Assembly: GCF_030253575.1 (NCBI RefSeq)
Contig: NC_080567.1
Span: 35,617,501 to 35,681,500, forward strand
Reading direction: 5' to 3'
DNA from: Rhododendron vialii
Lineage: Eukaryota; Streptophyta; Magnoliopsida; Ericales; Ericaceae
DNA: 64,000 nt
A program made the position numbers and the translations under genes. Each line of letters opens with the position of its first letter. The first letter of the stretch is position 1. This document shows positions 10,026-21,613 of this stretch, piece after piece. The notes below the pieces were generated by a model. The model was not told where the DNA came from, did not search any database, and saw nothing but the letters and a program-made list of their open reading frames with translations.

Positions 10026-12687
10026 ATGCCCTCCTATTTACCTGAGTTAAGAATTAACTTTGGTAAATATAACACCTAGAACTCATCGCCTATAAAAAGC
10101 GTGGTAATTTATAACTAATGCTCTAATAAAAAGTACATGATATTTATCAATCACCCCTCTGTCGATATCGACGGGTGGTAATTTTATGGTGGAAGCATTG
10201 CCCCCTAACTCCCTAAGAATGAGTAATCTTGAATTCTTGAGGAGTTTGGGCAAAAGGTACGTTACACCCAATCTCTACAGATTTTATTTTCAAAAGTTTC
10301 TTTGGCCTTATAACCATAATTCCATGGAGGATAAATGCCAGTAAACACTCCTTTGGCACGCTTGAAGATCAAACGCTATATATTGACGATGGTATTGCCA
10401 AAGATGCAATATTGCCTCAGTCGATAATCGTCCTTGAACAAGGAAACATTGAAATGGGTCTGTCGATCAAAGGTCTATACGTACATATGCCATGAGCCTT
10501 GCCCACAATAATGAATCTTTAAAGGTTTAAATAACAGCCAATTGACCACCTTAATAGGCATTTATCTTGCTTCTAAAAATGAATTTTTGCCCCCCAAAAT
10601 TTATTTGGCTAAATTAAATAATACAGGGCAACTATTGAATATATATTCGACTGCAATAAAGCCTTTCTGGCTTTTAACCGCTGTCGAAAGTAATCATGGT
10701 GACATTTCAAGGCTTAAATGCCACTGTCGAATGGTGGCATGCTTCTGTCGATTAGTTCCTTTGAAGGAAACTTTGGCCAAATAGCTCACTAATGCCCACA
10801 ACTGTACAAAAACAGAGAGCATTGTCTATAATTTTTATCAATTGTGGATTACAACTATAAATCCACGCTGGGCATATTAATTTCAAACACAGCCAATACA
10901 AGAGGCCTTGAACATATGAACAACGTCGATCAAAAATTCGTATCGAACATATGGTTGTTCATGAGTCGCAGCCATGATTGACTTGAACTCATACTTCATG
11001 GGTAAGTTTTTACTATTCTTAATCCGTATAGATAGAGTGGAGGGATCATTTTTTATTTCGACCATTCATGGTCTAAATTAAAAACTCTAGTCGAATTATA
11101 ATTTTCATGATTCGACTTGCTTTGAGTTTCGAACTTTTGAACCAAAATTGGCTCTTCTAAAGATGAGTTTGCCCCCCATGCAAATTCGATATCAAAAGAG
11201 GGTTATTTCTCATTTCTATCATCCTTACAAAAATCTGGATGAAGGAGACAAAGATGCCAACACGACCTTTCAAAATTTTTCAGTCGCCAATGATGAACCA
11301 TGGCCTCTTTTTTAAAACAGTTGAAATTCATAAACTATGAAGGCCTTTAGGAACACAGGTGGCGTCCAAAATTATAAGTCTCCGCATGTCCATTATCGAC
11401 TGCAAAATGTTCAAAATCGACTGGACCAAACAACCAATCCAATCGTTGCCATATATCCAAAGATGAATTTCTGCCTCCCAAATTCATCATCGACATCGAA
11501 AGGAGGAACAATCGCCTAAAAACAAAAACGGCGGCATGGACATGTTCAAATTCATCCAACTTACGAACCTCCTTTACAGTGGCCTGTTTTGAATATTCAA
11601 GCCTCCATGGCTCCATGCGCCACTGTAGGGTTCTAATTCACGGCCATTTGGCTATACTTCATAGCCACTTGTCTAATTTATGGCCATATGTTTAATGGGT
11701 CAATTTCAAATTATTCAAGCCTTTCGTGCAAGGCAGAATTCTGTCATTTCTCAATATTACACTTGCTTCTTCCAAATATCATCCATTTATGCAAACAGAT
11801 TCAAGAATTGGCCATTATCTATCAAGCCATTATCCACTTCTGTTGGTTCTTTTCTTTATCCATAACGATTTCAAGAGTTGGCCAATAAATGGCCGTTATT
11901 CCATCTCCGCAAAATGGTCAAGCCTTTCACGCAAGGCTTTCATTTCCACATTTGATTTTTGCCATCACTTCCAATTTAGTGATGGTGCGGACAAAACTGT
12001 GGCCAATTTGGCCACCTATATTTGCCCAAAATTGTAGAAAAGCAATGAACACTATCTACACATCTTAACCAAATTGGGCATATTTCAACCAAAACCAATA
12101 CGGATACCAATACAGATGGCTTTTGAAAAATCTATACTTCTTACGAATACTTTTGATCAACAATTGAACAAATGGTTTTGGGGCCCTTGTGGTTGCTGTG
12201 TAGTGTACCATAGGAGACACATATTGACTTTGATTAGTACCAAATTCAGGCGATAATTTGAAACCAATGGGAATATTTCCATTTTGGCCATTACCATATT
12301 TACTTCCGATTCCATTACTTCCACTAGTATTTGGAACTGGTTGATAAAAATTTGTTCGCCTTGTTGGGCTAGGCCTAAGTTGACTGGACCCTAATGGAAT
12401 TCGATTCGCTCCATTTAGAGGTTCAAAAGTAGGATTAGTATATACCTGTTGAGGATGCCCCCAGGCATATCTGAAGTTTCTGGAGTTCTCCTGTCGTTAA
12501 GCAAACCATTGGAAGAAGGAATTTCTCCTTGTCCTGGTGCAATCAACCTTCGTAATAGAGTCGAAAATTCTTGGGCTAAGCCATCTTGTGGATTTGCCAC
12601 AACGTAAGTCAAAACTTGAACCAATTTCCTGACTTCGTGTGCCATTACTTCCAAATTAGTAAGATGTCCTCCTCCTAGCGTCAAAAT

Positions 12688-13380
12688 TGTTTGTCTATTT
12701 TTTACTTGTAGTCGACTAATCGACTAAGAGTTGTTGAGCGTGCTGGAATGTGGGTGTTTATGGTGGTGGAGTTTGGTTCCTTGCCGTATTTCAGGACTTC
12801 TCTGGAAGCAAACTTAATGAAGTGAATGGAGATAAAAGAAGAACAACAAAATGGACTTTATTATTCTTCGAGGTAGAAGTCGATCGACGGTGAGAACACA
12901 ATCGAACGGACAGTTACGTTACAAGCTACTCCTAGAGCAAGAAATGTAAAGTACAGATAAAAGTAGAAGCCTTTGGGCGATTGATTGGGGGCCCTAAATG
13001 TCTTCTATTCTTGTATTTATAGGCTGTCTTTAACTTGAAATTCAAATCAGATGGAATTCCCTTCTTTGATTTGAATTCGACGGTTACTGCCTTTGTACTT
13101 CCTCAACTTGCTCCACGATCTACATGGCAGTTATTTCTCTCATGATGTGCTTGTTTTTCAACTACCCATCATCACGTCTGTAGATGTGTTTGTTTCACTT
13201 GTGCCTTGTCCAATTGCCACGGGTCCCCGACTATGATGCACATTCTTGACTAGTCATCAGTCCATTTGGCACTTTGTTGTTATCGAACGGTAATCAATCT
13301 AATTCATTAACTGTTGCCGCGTGTCATTATTTAGCCTAGTCGATTAGTAATGACCATCTTGCTAAAATATGGTGTAAACA
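12688..13380 (-). repeat. 5' LTR of the UGT-2 insertion
   Basis: Starts TGTTTGTC and ends GTAAACA on the plus strand, so the termini are inverted repeats. The next minus-strand interior bases read TTTTGACGCTAGGAGGAGG, a possible primer-binding site that I cannot assign to a tRNA. Confidence 0.9.
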
Positions 13381-13566
13381 GATTCCCATTTCGAAGCCCA
13401 GCTGATTGACTGTTTCTACTAATTTCTTGAAGAAATGGACGTTCATGGGAGTGGTGATTATGGTGGATTTAACGCCGCGGGCAGCGAAGAGTTTAGCGAT
13501 GTCAAGAGTTGGGATCATGTGGCCGTGAGACATTATGGGGAAGAAGAAGACGTGGAGTTGACCCAT
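13381..13566 (-). pseudogene. UGT-2 pseudogene, N-terminal fragment
   Basis: Sixty-two codons opening [19 protein letters not shown], with the catalytic His in GHM at residue 16. They end exactly at the LTR boundary. The fragment joins in frame, after removal of one GATTC copy, to the part ending at 9333. The start matches that of UGT-3. Confidence 0.93.
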
Positions 13567-13670
13567 TTTGGGGCTCTTCTCTTGGATCCAAAATCAAACT
13601 TTGGAGAATTAGAAATGGATAAAAAGACTTAATTAAGTTTGACGATCTGGAGTTAATGCAGTATCATGGC

Positions 13671-13685
13671 TATATATATATATAT
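13671..13685 (-). promoter_or_regulatory. TATA box of UGT-2
   Basis: A (TA)n run about 105 bases upstream of the UGT-2 ATG, preceded in the alignment by the shared CAGTATCATGGC block that also precedes the UGT-3 TATA run. The promoter seems intact although the gene is broken. Confidence 0.6.
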
Positions 13686-13879
13686 GCAGAGGCAAAGCAG
13701 AGTATTGAACTAATAATACAGTTTTATTGCAGGAAACCTTCATAAGGTGGAGTACTTCGGCAAACGTTATTGCACTCGTCATCTCGTTCTTGGAGAAAGA
13801 AACCAGACCCATTTGCATTGTCATTACTATAATACAGTTTTTAGGCGGAAGTTAAATACTTCAAGAATGAGTAATTTAT

Positions 13880-14540
13880 TTGCAGGTGTATTTAGGGTTA
13901 GATGTGAGCATCGTGCAGTGAGCACGGTGTCACGTCCCTTGAAATTTTGTGCCATTTTCGAATCCTGTCGAAATGCTCCATGCCATTACTCTAAGAATGA
14001 GTGGTTTATTTGGAGTAATTATTAAATAAAGCGTTTTTATACTTCTTGCCACTGACGTGATATGTGTAACACGAGCGCATCCATGTCAAATCTAGTACTC
14101 AATCCTAACTTTCTAATTCCTTCTCGTGCTATATTTTCGACTGAGAATAATAGGCAATGGATTTTCTGTTTTTTTTTTTTCTTTGGGTATAATACAATTA
14201 ATGTTCATGTATTGACGCAAATACGTGCGTCACACATTCTGAATCCTGTTTTTTTTTCTTTTTTGGTGTGTGGTCCAAGTCTTCTTTTGTTTGGGTTGAC
14301 TAGAATAATTAAAAGACACTCCAATCACAGAGAAGTAGTATCAGATAAAAAAGAAAAAAAAAATCAGAAGGACGTAGACAATATCAAATACTTTTACGTT
14401 GAAACAATAGGGTAGACCGGCAGAGAAAGGAATTTAAATTCCTCCTATCGGTTTGCAAAGGGAAATGAAGGAGAAATGAAGTGAGACAAGCTTTCACCTT
14501 TTTTCTTTTTCTTTTTTACTAAGGGAATAACCTAATTAAG
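13880..14540. repeat. Duplicated UGT 5'-flank segment, copy 2 (MITE-free)
   Basis: Counterpart of 4800-5374 and 18420-18990. At 14521-14545 the text runs GGAATAACCTAATTAAG without the MITE found at 5375. From 14585 to 14885 another copy of the LTR-end remnant follows. No gene seen in 13567-15120. Confidence 0.75.
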
Positions 14541-15149
14541 AAATAAGAATGAGTTTGAAGAGGGATTATTTGATGCTCCTCCGCCTGCTCCAAGCTCCTT
14601 CACTATACATTGATGTGGAGTTCATGAACAGAGATCTCTAGATACTTGTGAACCTTTTACGGTATACAGCTATGAAAGAAAACTCTCCTATTTTGCTATA
14701 GTTTGTTCATATCTATCTTGTTGGGTTGCGTTAAGATTCATTTTTCTTTCTCTCTCTCCCTTGCTCCTTACCCTCTACAGATAGGACCAAGGCCATCACC
14801 GTTGGATTTTGTCCCAACAGTGAGTTTGGGTGGCCTCTCCCCTTATCATCAATTGGTTTTGAGGTAGATAGTTTAACAATCAGCTGCCGTGGAGGATTCG
14901 ATCCCGACACACTCAGCTTAACAGCCAGTCGACTATCCGATTCAATCATCACATGGTTCAACTTCATGGCCATGGCCATCACAGTTCAATTTGAAATTAC
15001 CCCGATCCAAACCCTTCACTGAGACATAGAGATCTCAATTTTTGGGTTATCCACGTGGACCTGGTTACATCCACAACATCTGAATATTCGACCGAGGCCG
15101 CAATAGCCCTCCTCGTTGTTGCTTCTTGGTTAATGGACACCGAATTGAA

Positions 15150-15530
15150 GATGAACTCGTTTATGGACTTCCAAATAAATCAGGCGATGGTCGTAAGTCT
15201 ACCCGATAAATGACAAGCCTCCTTCGTACCTTGAGCTTCCAATATTCGTGAAGGCCATTGAATAACCTGTAGAATGTTAACCACACCTCATATTCAGACT
15301 CACAATCAAACAAAAGATGCTCAATTGATTCATCAAACTGAAGGCAAATGGGACACACCTTAGAATAGCCACATACCCTTCTAACTAAATTCTCCTTTGA
15401 CGCTAGACCGTTACGGCCGGCTCTCTGTAAAAACTTCCGAATCTTCTGAAGCTAGTAGGCCACAGCTTTTTGTTTGGAACAAAGAGGTAAGGAGGTTTCT
15501 GGGCCTGTGTGGAGCGATGGGCTTGATAAG
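15150..15530 (-). pseudogene. LINE remnant: zf-RVT zinc-knuckle region, copy A
   Basis: The minus strand codes for CPICLQFDESIEHLLFDC followed by EYEVW, the pattern of the zinc-binding domain at the C-terminus of plant non-LTR reverse transcriptases (CPxC, ESxEHLLFxC, VW). Upstream frames are broken. A better preserved copy is at 20235-20633. Homology between the two ends near GGGCTTGATAAG. Confidence 0.75.
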
Positions 15531-15699
15531 GAACTCGTGGATGTGGAGGCGGCACGCACTACTACGCAGGATGCTTATAAGTGTGCACTTCCAGGGAAAT
15601 CTATTAGTACAACACTTTGCAAGAAAAACATACACAATAGGACCTTGGGACAAGTTGCAGTTATTGATCATGTCCATTCGTTTCGGTAATTAATGATCC

Positions 15700-16260
15700 A
15701 AATTTTAAAAAAAAATTTTGGGGAAACGTTAAGCTTTTTTCAAGTTAACCTTTTTCCTGGAAATTTTTTTTCTAAATTCTGGACCGTCCAAAACACTTTT
15801 GGACAGTGAGATGCAACACTGCAAAGTGCAATGCTTTTGAGGCACTGCACCAACTCACCTTCCTACCCAATATGCTTATGTGGCTCAGTACAATTGGGTA
15901 ATGTAAAATAACATCTCATCTATTGCCCAATAAAATAATAAGGTGAAGCATTATGCTCTTTCACTGAAAATGACATAATAAAGTAGTATAGCATGAGCTT
16001 TTAGATAAGTACTAAAGATATGTTGTGTTTATCAATTAATTAATCTCTAATGTGCCAAAGCAAAAAAAAAAAAACCTTAATGTGTAGTCAATCGCAATAT
16101 CTACATAATAAGGAAAAAGGGTTTTTGAATCTTATCTCTCTATAAATCATAATCATTGGTTTACTCCATAAATCCTACGGCTCTCTCTCTCTCTCAAACA
16201 ATAGTAATTAATTAAATCGCACGTTCAAAATTCATATCTCACTCTCTCCTCCTCCTCCTC

Positions 16261-16324
<64 letters not shown>

Positions 16325-16560
16325 CTTCTTCTAGCTCTCCGCTTCTAAAGGCGATGCTCCCCCGGCCCTATGATTTTCTTGGAGACCAAACACCCTTTGA
16401 GAATAAACACCCCTCTAGATTAGTTTTGGTCACGAATTCAATCAATGACTCTTCCTCCTATCTCTCTATCATTTCAATTATTTTATAATTCATTTTAGTT
16501 GTATTTAAAATGTGTTACATCGTGCCTTCAGGCATGGACAAACTCTAGTTCAACAATAAA
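15700..16560. other. Intergenic stretch without a gene
   Basis: AT-rich, with homopolymer runs and the compound microsatellite (CTC)n(TC)n(AC)n at 16246-16324. I see no coding sequence or element ends. Confidence 0.6.
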
Positions 16561-16785
16561 AGAGATTCCTGCTTAAGTAGCTAGGATAGCAGTTTTCACA
16601 TAAATATTTTCGTGGGCTTGCATGGGACCAATTTTTCTTCATATTTATGGTAATAAAACAAATTTCCATAAAACAACATACAGATAAAATTGAAGGACAA
16701 AACACAAAAGCAAAGAATACAACTCCACTCCACTCCACTCAAATCAAATCTTCATCCATCATTATCTCAATTTGGCTTCGGCATC

Positions 16786-18216
16786 TCAAGCTCGATAGGA
16801 ACTCAATTCACGTATCAGATCATTCAAATCAACGTTCGATGATCCACCTTCCTCAACCGCCTTCTTAGCCATCTCCTTAAACCCTCTCGCCTTTTTCCTC
16901 ATCTCCTCCGCCTCTTCCCCCATCATAACCTGTCGCACCGCCTTCCCAATCTCCTCTCTCCTTACCCCATTATTCACCTTCATGCTCCACTTTTTATTCC
17001 CAACACTAACCCCAATCCTCAAAATCTCTGTCACCAACTTCTCATTGTAAAATTGTTCCGCAAACACCGGCCACGTCACCATCGGAACTCCAGCGCTGAC
17101 CCCTTCCAATGTCGAATTCCACCCGCAGTGAGTCACAAAACCACCCACCGCTTCGTGATCGAGAATCAACACTTGGGGTGCCCACCCTCTGATAATTAAG
17201 CCCTTGTCTTTGATACTCTCTTCAAACCCCTCTGGTAGCCACTTCTCGTTTTCCTCTTCGCTTTTCCCTCTCCGAACAACCCAAACGAATTGTTGCCCAG
17301 AAGATTCCAGACCCATTGCGATCTCGTACAGCTGAGAATCGTCAAATCTCGCCACGCTTCCGAAACAAATATAAAGCACTGAATTGGGTTCCTTCGAATC
17401 CAGCCATTTTAAGCACTCATGCTTGTCAATCGCTGCTTCTTTACCCCTGTGTGCTTTGTCTTCAACTTCTCGATTGCATAACGAAACGGGACCAATATGC
17501 CAAGCCCTTCTTTTCAAGACATTCCTGTAATAATCAGCATACTCCGTTTCAAGCTCGTAAAAGCTATTGGCTATAACTCCATAGCTTGATAGCTCTGATT
17601 CTTTCGATTTTATCCGCATTCTTTGGAAATCTGATTCGGACCCGTTCCGTTCGTCCTCTGACAGTTGCATCTTGGTGAGCCTAATTTGATGAGGAAGGTC
17701 AGGCACCAAAAAGGGTTCATCATCGGACGAAACTTCTCTTTGAGGCTTGTATAACCTCATATTCTCCGTAGCACATAGAGCGAAAAAGCTAGTCCCGTGG
17801 AAAACCAGCCTCGGAATGTTGAATTTCGCGGCGACTTCGGTGGCCCACGGGAAGAGCATGTCGGCGACGAGGCAGTCTGGTCGGACCTCATCGAGGATCC
17901 GCTCGAGCGGGTATTGGAGCATGGTCACGGCTTTGATGAACTTGGGGAACATGTCCTCGGAAGTGAGTTGATCGGCACTTTCGCACCCTTCCGGCAAGCC
18001 AGCGGCGGCCGCCGGGAATTCGATGGTGAGGATTCCCATTTCGAAGCCCAGCTGATTGGTTCTTTCAACTGATTTCTGGAAGAACTGGACGTTCATGGGA
18101 GTGGTGATTATGGTGGATTTGACGCCGCGGGCAGCGAAGAGTTTGGCGATGTCAAGAGTTGGGATCATGTGGCCGTGGGCCATCAAGGGGAAGAAGAAGA
18201 CATGGAGTTGACCCAT
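16786..18216 (-). CDS. UGT-3: UGT73-type glucosyltransferase, intact
   Basis: An open, intronless frame of 476 residues. It opens [20 protein letters not shown], which closely resembles solanaceous phenylpropanoid/scopoletin glucosyltransferases. The catalytic His is H16, and the partner Asp is D119 in [10 protein letters not shown]. The PSPG box spans W345-Q388 with HCGWNS and a final Gln, pointing to UDP-glucose. Likely role: cytosolic O-glucosylation of a phenolic such as a coumarin or flavonoid; the acceptor is inferred only from family resemblance. It has a good TATA run about 100 bases upstream and no insertion. It is the nearest intact relative of UGT-2, and the two share both flanks, so they arose by tandem duplication. 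It is the best candidate in the window for a normal working enzyme. Confidence 0.96.
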   Translation of the reverse strand: MGQLHVFFFPLMAHGHMIPTLDIAKLFAARGVKSTIITTPMNVQFFQKSVERTNQLGFEMGILTIEFPAAAAGLPEGCESADQLTSEDMFPKFIKAVTMLQYPLERILDEVRPDCLVADMLFPWATEVAAKFNIPRLVFHGTSFFALCATENMRLYKPQREVSSDDEPFLVPDLPHQIRLTKMQLSEDERNGSESDFQRMRIKSKESELSSYGVIANSFYELETEYADYYRNVLKRRAWHIGPVSLCNREVEDKAHRGKEAAIDKHECLKWLDSKEPNSVLYICFGSVARFDDSQLYEIAMGLESSGQQFVWVVRRGKSEEENEKWLPEGFEESIKDKGLIIRGWAPQVLILDHEAVGGFVTHCGWNSTLEGVSAGVPMVTWPVFAEQFYNEKLVTEILRIGVSVGNKKWSMKVNNGVRREEIGKAVRQVMMGEEAEEMRKKARGFKEMAKKAVEEGGSSNVDLNDLIRELSSYRA

Positions 18217-18317
18217 TTTGGTGCTCTTCTGTTGGATGCAAAATCAAACTTAGGAGACTTGTAAATGGATAAAAAAGACTAGTTTGAGGATGAGGAGTAC
18301 ATACAGTATCATGGCTC

Positions 18318-18327
18318 TATATATATA
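18318..18327 (-). promoter_or_regulatory. TATA box of UGT-3
   Basis: TATATATATA about 100 bases upstream of the ATG, next to the conserved CAGTATCATGGC block shared with UGT-2 and, in altered form, with UGT-4. Confidence 0.65.
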
Positions 18328-18419
18328 CAGAAGCAAAGCAATATTGAACTAGTAATAAGGTACTTTGGCAAACGTTATTGCACTCGTCATCTCGTTCTTG
18401 GCGAGAGAAACCTGACCAT

Positions 18420-18990
18420 TTTGCAGCATGGTGTAACTGTGGTGTTTCTTGAAATTTTGTTCCATTTTCGAAATGCTGTAATTAATTACTACTCATTCTG
18501 TCCCAATTTATTTGTTTCATTTTTGACTTATGCATATCTTAAATTAATTGTCCAATTTCAAAATCAATAGATCAAATTATATAAACTTTCAAATCAATGA
18601 ATAATAAGATTTGATTTTCTTAATAAGTTAAAAATTTGAGATTGGACAAATAAATCGGAATAGAGAAAATATCTAAGATGTTATTATATTTCCTGCCACT
18701 GATGTGATGTGTAACACCAGCGCATCCATATCAAATCTAGTACTTATTAATCCTAACTTTCTGACTCTTATATTTTCAAATGATTATAATAGGCAAAGGG
18801 TTTTCTGTTTTTTTCTTATATTTTTGACCAACTATTTTTTTCCTTGGGTACAAGTAATGTTCATGTATTGAACGTAGTCACTTGCGTCATGCATTGTGAA
18901 TTCTTTAATTTTGGTATGTGGTCCAAGTCTTTTTTCGTTTGGGTTGACCAGAATATCGAAAAGACACTCAAATCGCAGAGAAGTAATCAG
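18420..18990. repeat. Duplicated UGT 5'-flank segment, copy 3
   Basis: Counterpart of 4800-5374 and 13880-14540, interrupted by a Stowaway-like MITE at 18492-18667. The rest of 18217-19210 shows no gene. Confidence 0.7.
18492..18667. mobile_element. Stowaway-like MITE (decayed)
   Basis: The ends CTCATTCTGTCCCAATTTAT and the complement of CTCTATTCCGATTTATTTG resemble the Stowaway terminus CTCCCTCCGTCCC. TA precedes the left end. The other flank copies lack this block. Confidence 0.55.
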
Positions 18991-19210
18991 AGTCAGCTCT
19001 GAGCTAAAACTTATGTTGCGGACGCTTTGCACACTATTATCCTAGATGCAAGAAAATAGCCTTCAGCGGTTCTTCCAAGATTCCTTAGCATTTCTCGTGC
19101 ACGAACTACTTTCTTTTCGTTTTAGCTTTGACCCCGATCTGCTCATCCACAATTGGTAGACTTCCATCTGACGGGAGCTGTGTATTAGAAGCTGAGCAGC
19201 ACTACAGTTA

Positions 19211-19568
19211 CCACATGAATTTCGAGGTGACCGTCCACCGCATGTTTATTTATAGGCCCCAAAAAAGTATAGAAAAATATACATAAATTTCAAAATAATA
19301 TTTCGTGGGACCTTGTAAAAAATCATTTCCAACGGATATCGATAGATATGTTTTTTGAATTTGTAGGGATGAAACTGCAAAACTAAACAGTTTTGTCCCT
19401 ACGAATTCCGAAAAACATACCTACCGATATCCATTGAAGATGATTTTTTACAGGATCCCATGAAATATTATTTTAAAATTTATGAATATTTTTCTGTATT
19501 TTTTTGGAGCCCGGAGTAGGCCCCAATAGATGTGCGGTGAACGGTCACCGTATTTTCATGCGGTGTAC
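19211..19568. mobile_element. Foldback element, about 170-bp arms
   Basis: The two halves are imperfect reverse complements over almost the whole length. Left landmarks GGTGACCGTCCACCGC, AATATTTCGTGGGA and GGATATCGATAGATATG are mirrored on the right as GCGGTGAACGGTCACC, TCCCATGAAATATT and CATACCTACCGATATCC. TA borders both ends. Transcripts could form a long hairpin. Confidence 0.75.
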
Positions 19569-19804
19569 CTAGACTTTCTGATTCGAAGCTTGAACCATTT
19601 GGTAGATCGAGATCTTCCAATCCTTGATCTAGTACCCAATTTAGGGTTTGATGAGATGGACTCGTAATGTACAACCGTACTGGAGAATGAAGTTCGTAAC
19701 GGAATCAAAGCAAATGATTCGATCTGTTCATTAATTTGAAAATTTTTTTTTTGAGGAACCATGTAAAAAATCAATTCAATATGATACATGTAAGTGAATT
19801 TTTC

Positions 19805-20175
19805 TATGGTACACAAATCACTTTTTGATGTATGATACCTAAAAAGTCACTTTAGTGGTAATATTCCACATTGAGTTGTAAGTATTTCATAAGGAGTCGT
19901 AAGTATTCCATATTGACTGCTAAGTATTCCAAATGTATAATATTTATCACTCAATGTGAAATATTTACCACTTCATATGAAATAATTTCACACTGAGTAG
20001 TAAGTATTTCATACGGAGTGGTAAGTATTCCACATTGAGTGACAAGTATTTCTATACTTACTACTTTATGTGAAATACTTATCACTTCTTATGAAATATA
20101 AACCCACTCAATGTGGAATACTTACTACTAAAGTGATTTTTTGGGTACCATACACAATTTTTTGTGTGTACCATA
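19805..20175. mobile_element. Foldback MITE with internal repeated motif
   Basis: The ends TATGGTACACA and TGTGTACCATA are inverted repeats, and the inverted similarity continues through AAAGTGATTTTTTGGGTACC. Inside, a motif close to GTAAGTATTCCACATTGAGT occurs around ten times in both orientations. No protein coding. Confidence 0.7.
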
Positions 20176-20234
20176 AATGGACTCTAAGTGAGTCATTTAT
20201 CCAATCTTACAACTTTTCATTCAAAATTCCGAAT

Positions 20235-20633
20235 AAACCAGGCGATTGTCGTAAGTCTAAGCCTCCTTCGTAGCTTGAGCTTCCAATATTCGTGAAGCCC
20301 ACTGAATAACCTGAAGAATGTTAACCACACCTCATATTCAGACTCACATGACACCCAAGCCGAACCGCACAAGTCCAATGACAATCAAACAAAAGATCGA
20401 TGCTCAATCGATTCGTCAAACTGAAAGGCAAATGGGACACACCTTAGAATAGCCACATAATATCTTCTAACTAAGTTCTCCTTTGATGCTAGATTGTTAT
20501 GGCCGGTTCTCCATAAAAATTTCCGAATCCTTATTAGGCAATTTTAGCTTCCAAATAGTAGGCCAACTCTTTTGTTTGGAACAAAGGAGGAAGAAGGTGT
20601 CTGGGCGCCTGTGTGGAGAGCTGGGCTTGATAA
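20235..20633 (-). pseudogene. LINE remnant: zf-RVT region, copy B
   Basis: Same family and orientation as copy A but longer. One minus-strand frame reads KIRKFLWRTGHNNLASKENL before the FDESIEH zinc-knuckle text, the usual order of the zf-RVT domain. Frameshifts and an extra stretch (ACATGACACCCAAGCC) break it. It lies beyond the UGT-3 5' flank, just as copy A lies beyond the UGT-2 flank. No feature is seen at 20640-21233. Confidence 0.75.
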
Positions 20634-21233
20634 GCCGAATATGATACCCAAATTTAACCAAATACACTCCTAGCTAACTCCTTTAGCCTAACAAATTAAG
20701 TTTTCTAACTTGGTTTACGTATACTATTACTACTAGAGTTGGACGCTTTTAAATTGAACAAAATTGCAACTTGACTAAGTATAAACTTTCATTTCATTAA
20801 CGTAATGAAAATGCTAAATATAAACTTTTTACAATCGGTCAAGATCAGTTGCGTACATATGTGTTTTAAAACCTAAAATGGAGTAATGGAATATCTTCGA
20901 TTTCTTACATACAACATATCGCCTGAAAATTGTGTGACAATTCAATCAATTCGTGTCACTTGGCTCTCTCATAATAATTCTTACAAAAAATCATCCTTCA
21001 ATGTTAGATCGTATAGGTTGAGTTTTTTTAAATAAAGTATGCGATAAGATATGATTCGTTGAGATTTATACTTAATTGACCTCAAATGTGCTCTATAGTC
21101 TATCCGGGGAAAAAAGAGAGAGAGAAAAGAATCACAAATGTGAAGTCAAACACAATTACTACTCAACAACTTAATAAATCCGTGCTTCAAATCGGGTAAT
21201 ATTGTCATACCAAATGCTATCATTTTTCATTTG

Positions 21234-21496
21234 ATGCTACGGTGTCTCCGGTCATTGTGGGGACACCGTAACTTTTAGCATAACTGATCATTAAAAGCAT
21301 AACAAAAATCAGTGATGTGCATAACCAAAACCTTACAGAGGCATAACCCTCAAAATCCCCAAAAATTTAGGAAATTTTGGAGGTTATGCCTTTGTAAGAT
21401 TTTGATTACACATATCACTGATTTTTTTTATGTTTTTAATGGTCGGTTATATCAAAAGTTACGGTGTCCCCAAACGGCGGGTGGACACCGTAGCAT
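21234..21496. mobile_element. Foldback MITE (263 bp) downstream of UGT-4
   Basis: The two arms are reverse complements: ATGCTACGGTGTC and GACACCGTAGCAT at the ends, GGGGACACCGTAACTTTT mirrored by AAAAGTTACGGTGTCCCC within. It ends about 120 bases after the UGT-4 stop and may lie in its 3' UTR. Confidence 0.8.
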
Positions 21497-21613
21497 TGCC
21501 CTTTTCATTTTCCTTGTGCGAATGCAACAAATTTACATTAAATCAGAAACACTTAAAATTGAAGGAAAAAACAAAAGCAACCAACTCGAATCCCATATTC
21601 ATCCACCAATATC

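Larger units (their letters stand above)
9334..13380 (-). mobile_element. Non-autonomous LTR retrotransposon (LARD-like, 4.05 kb) inside UGT-2
   Basis: Two near-identical terminal repeats, 9334-10025 and 12688-13380 (about 692 bp each), bound a 2.66-kb interior. The outer ends are TGTTTGTC and GTGTAAACA, and a perfect 5-bp duplication GATTC flanks the element (9329-9333, 13381-13385). The LTR has a TATA box on the minus strand (CCTATAAATAC) and a purine-rich AAATAGGAGGGCA run on the minus strand lies next to the left LTR, so the element reads on the minus strand, as UGT-2 does. The interior holds no reverse transcriptase or integrase. One minus-strand open stretch at 12415-12684 has no named domain. 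Confidence 0.93.
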
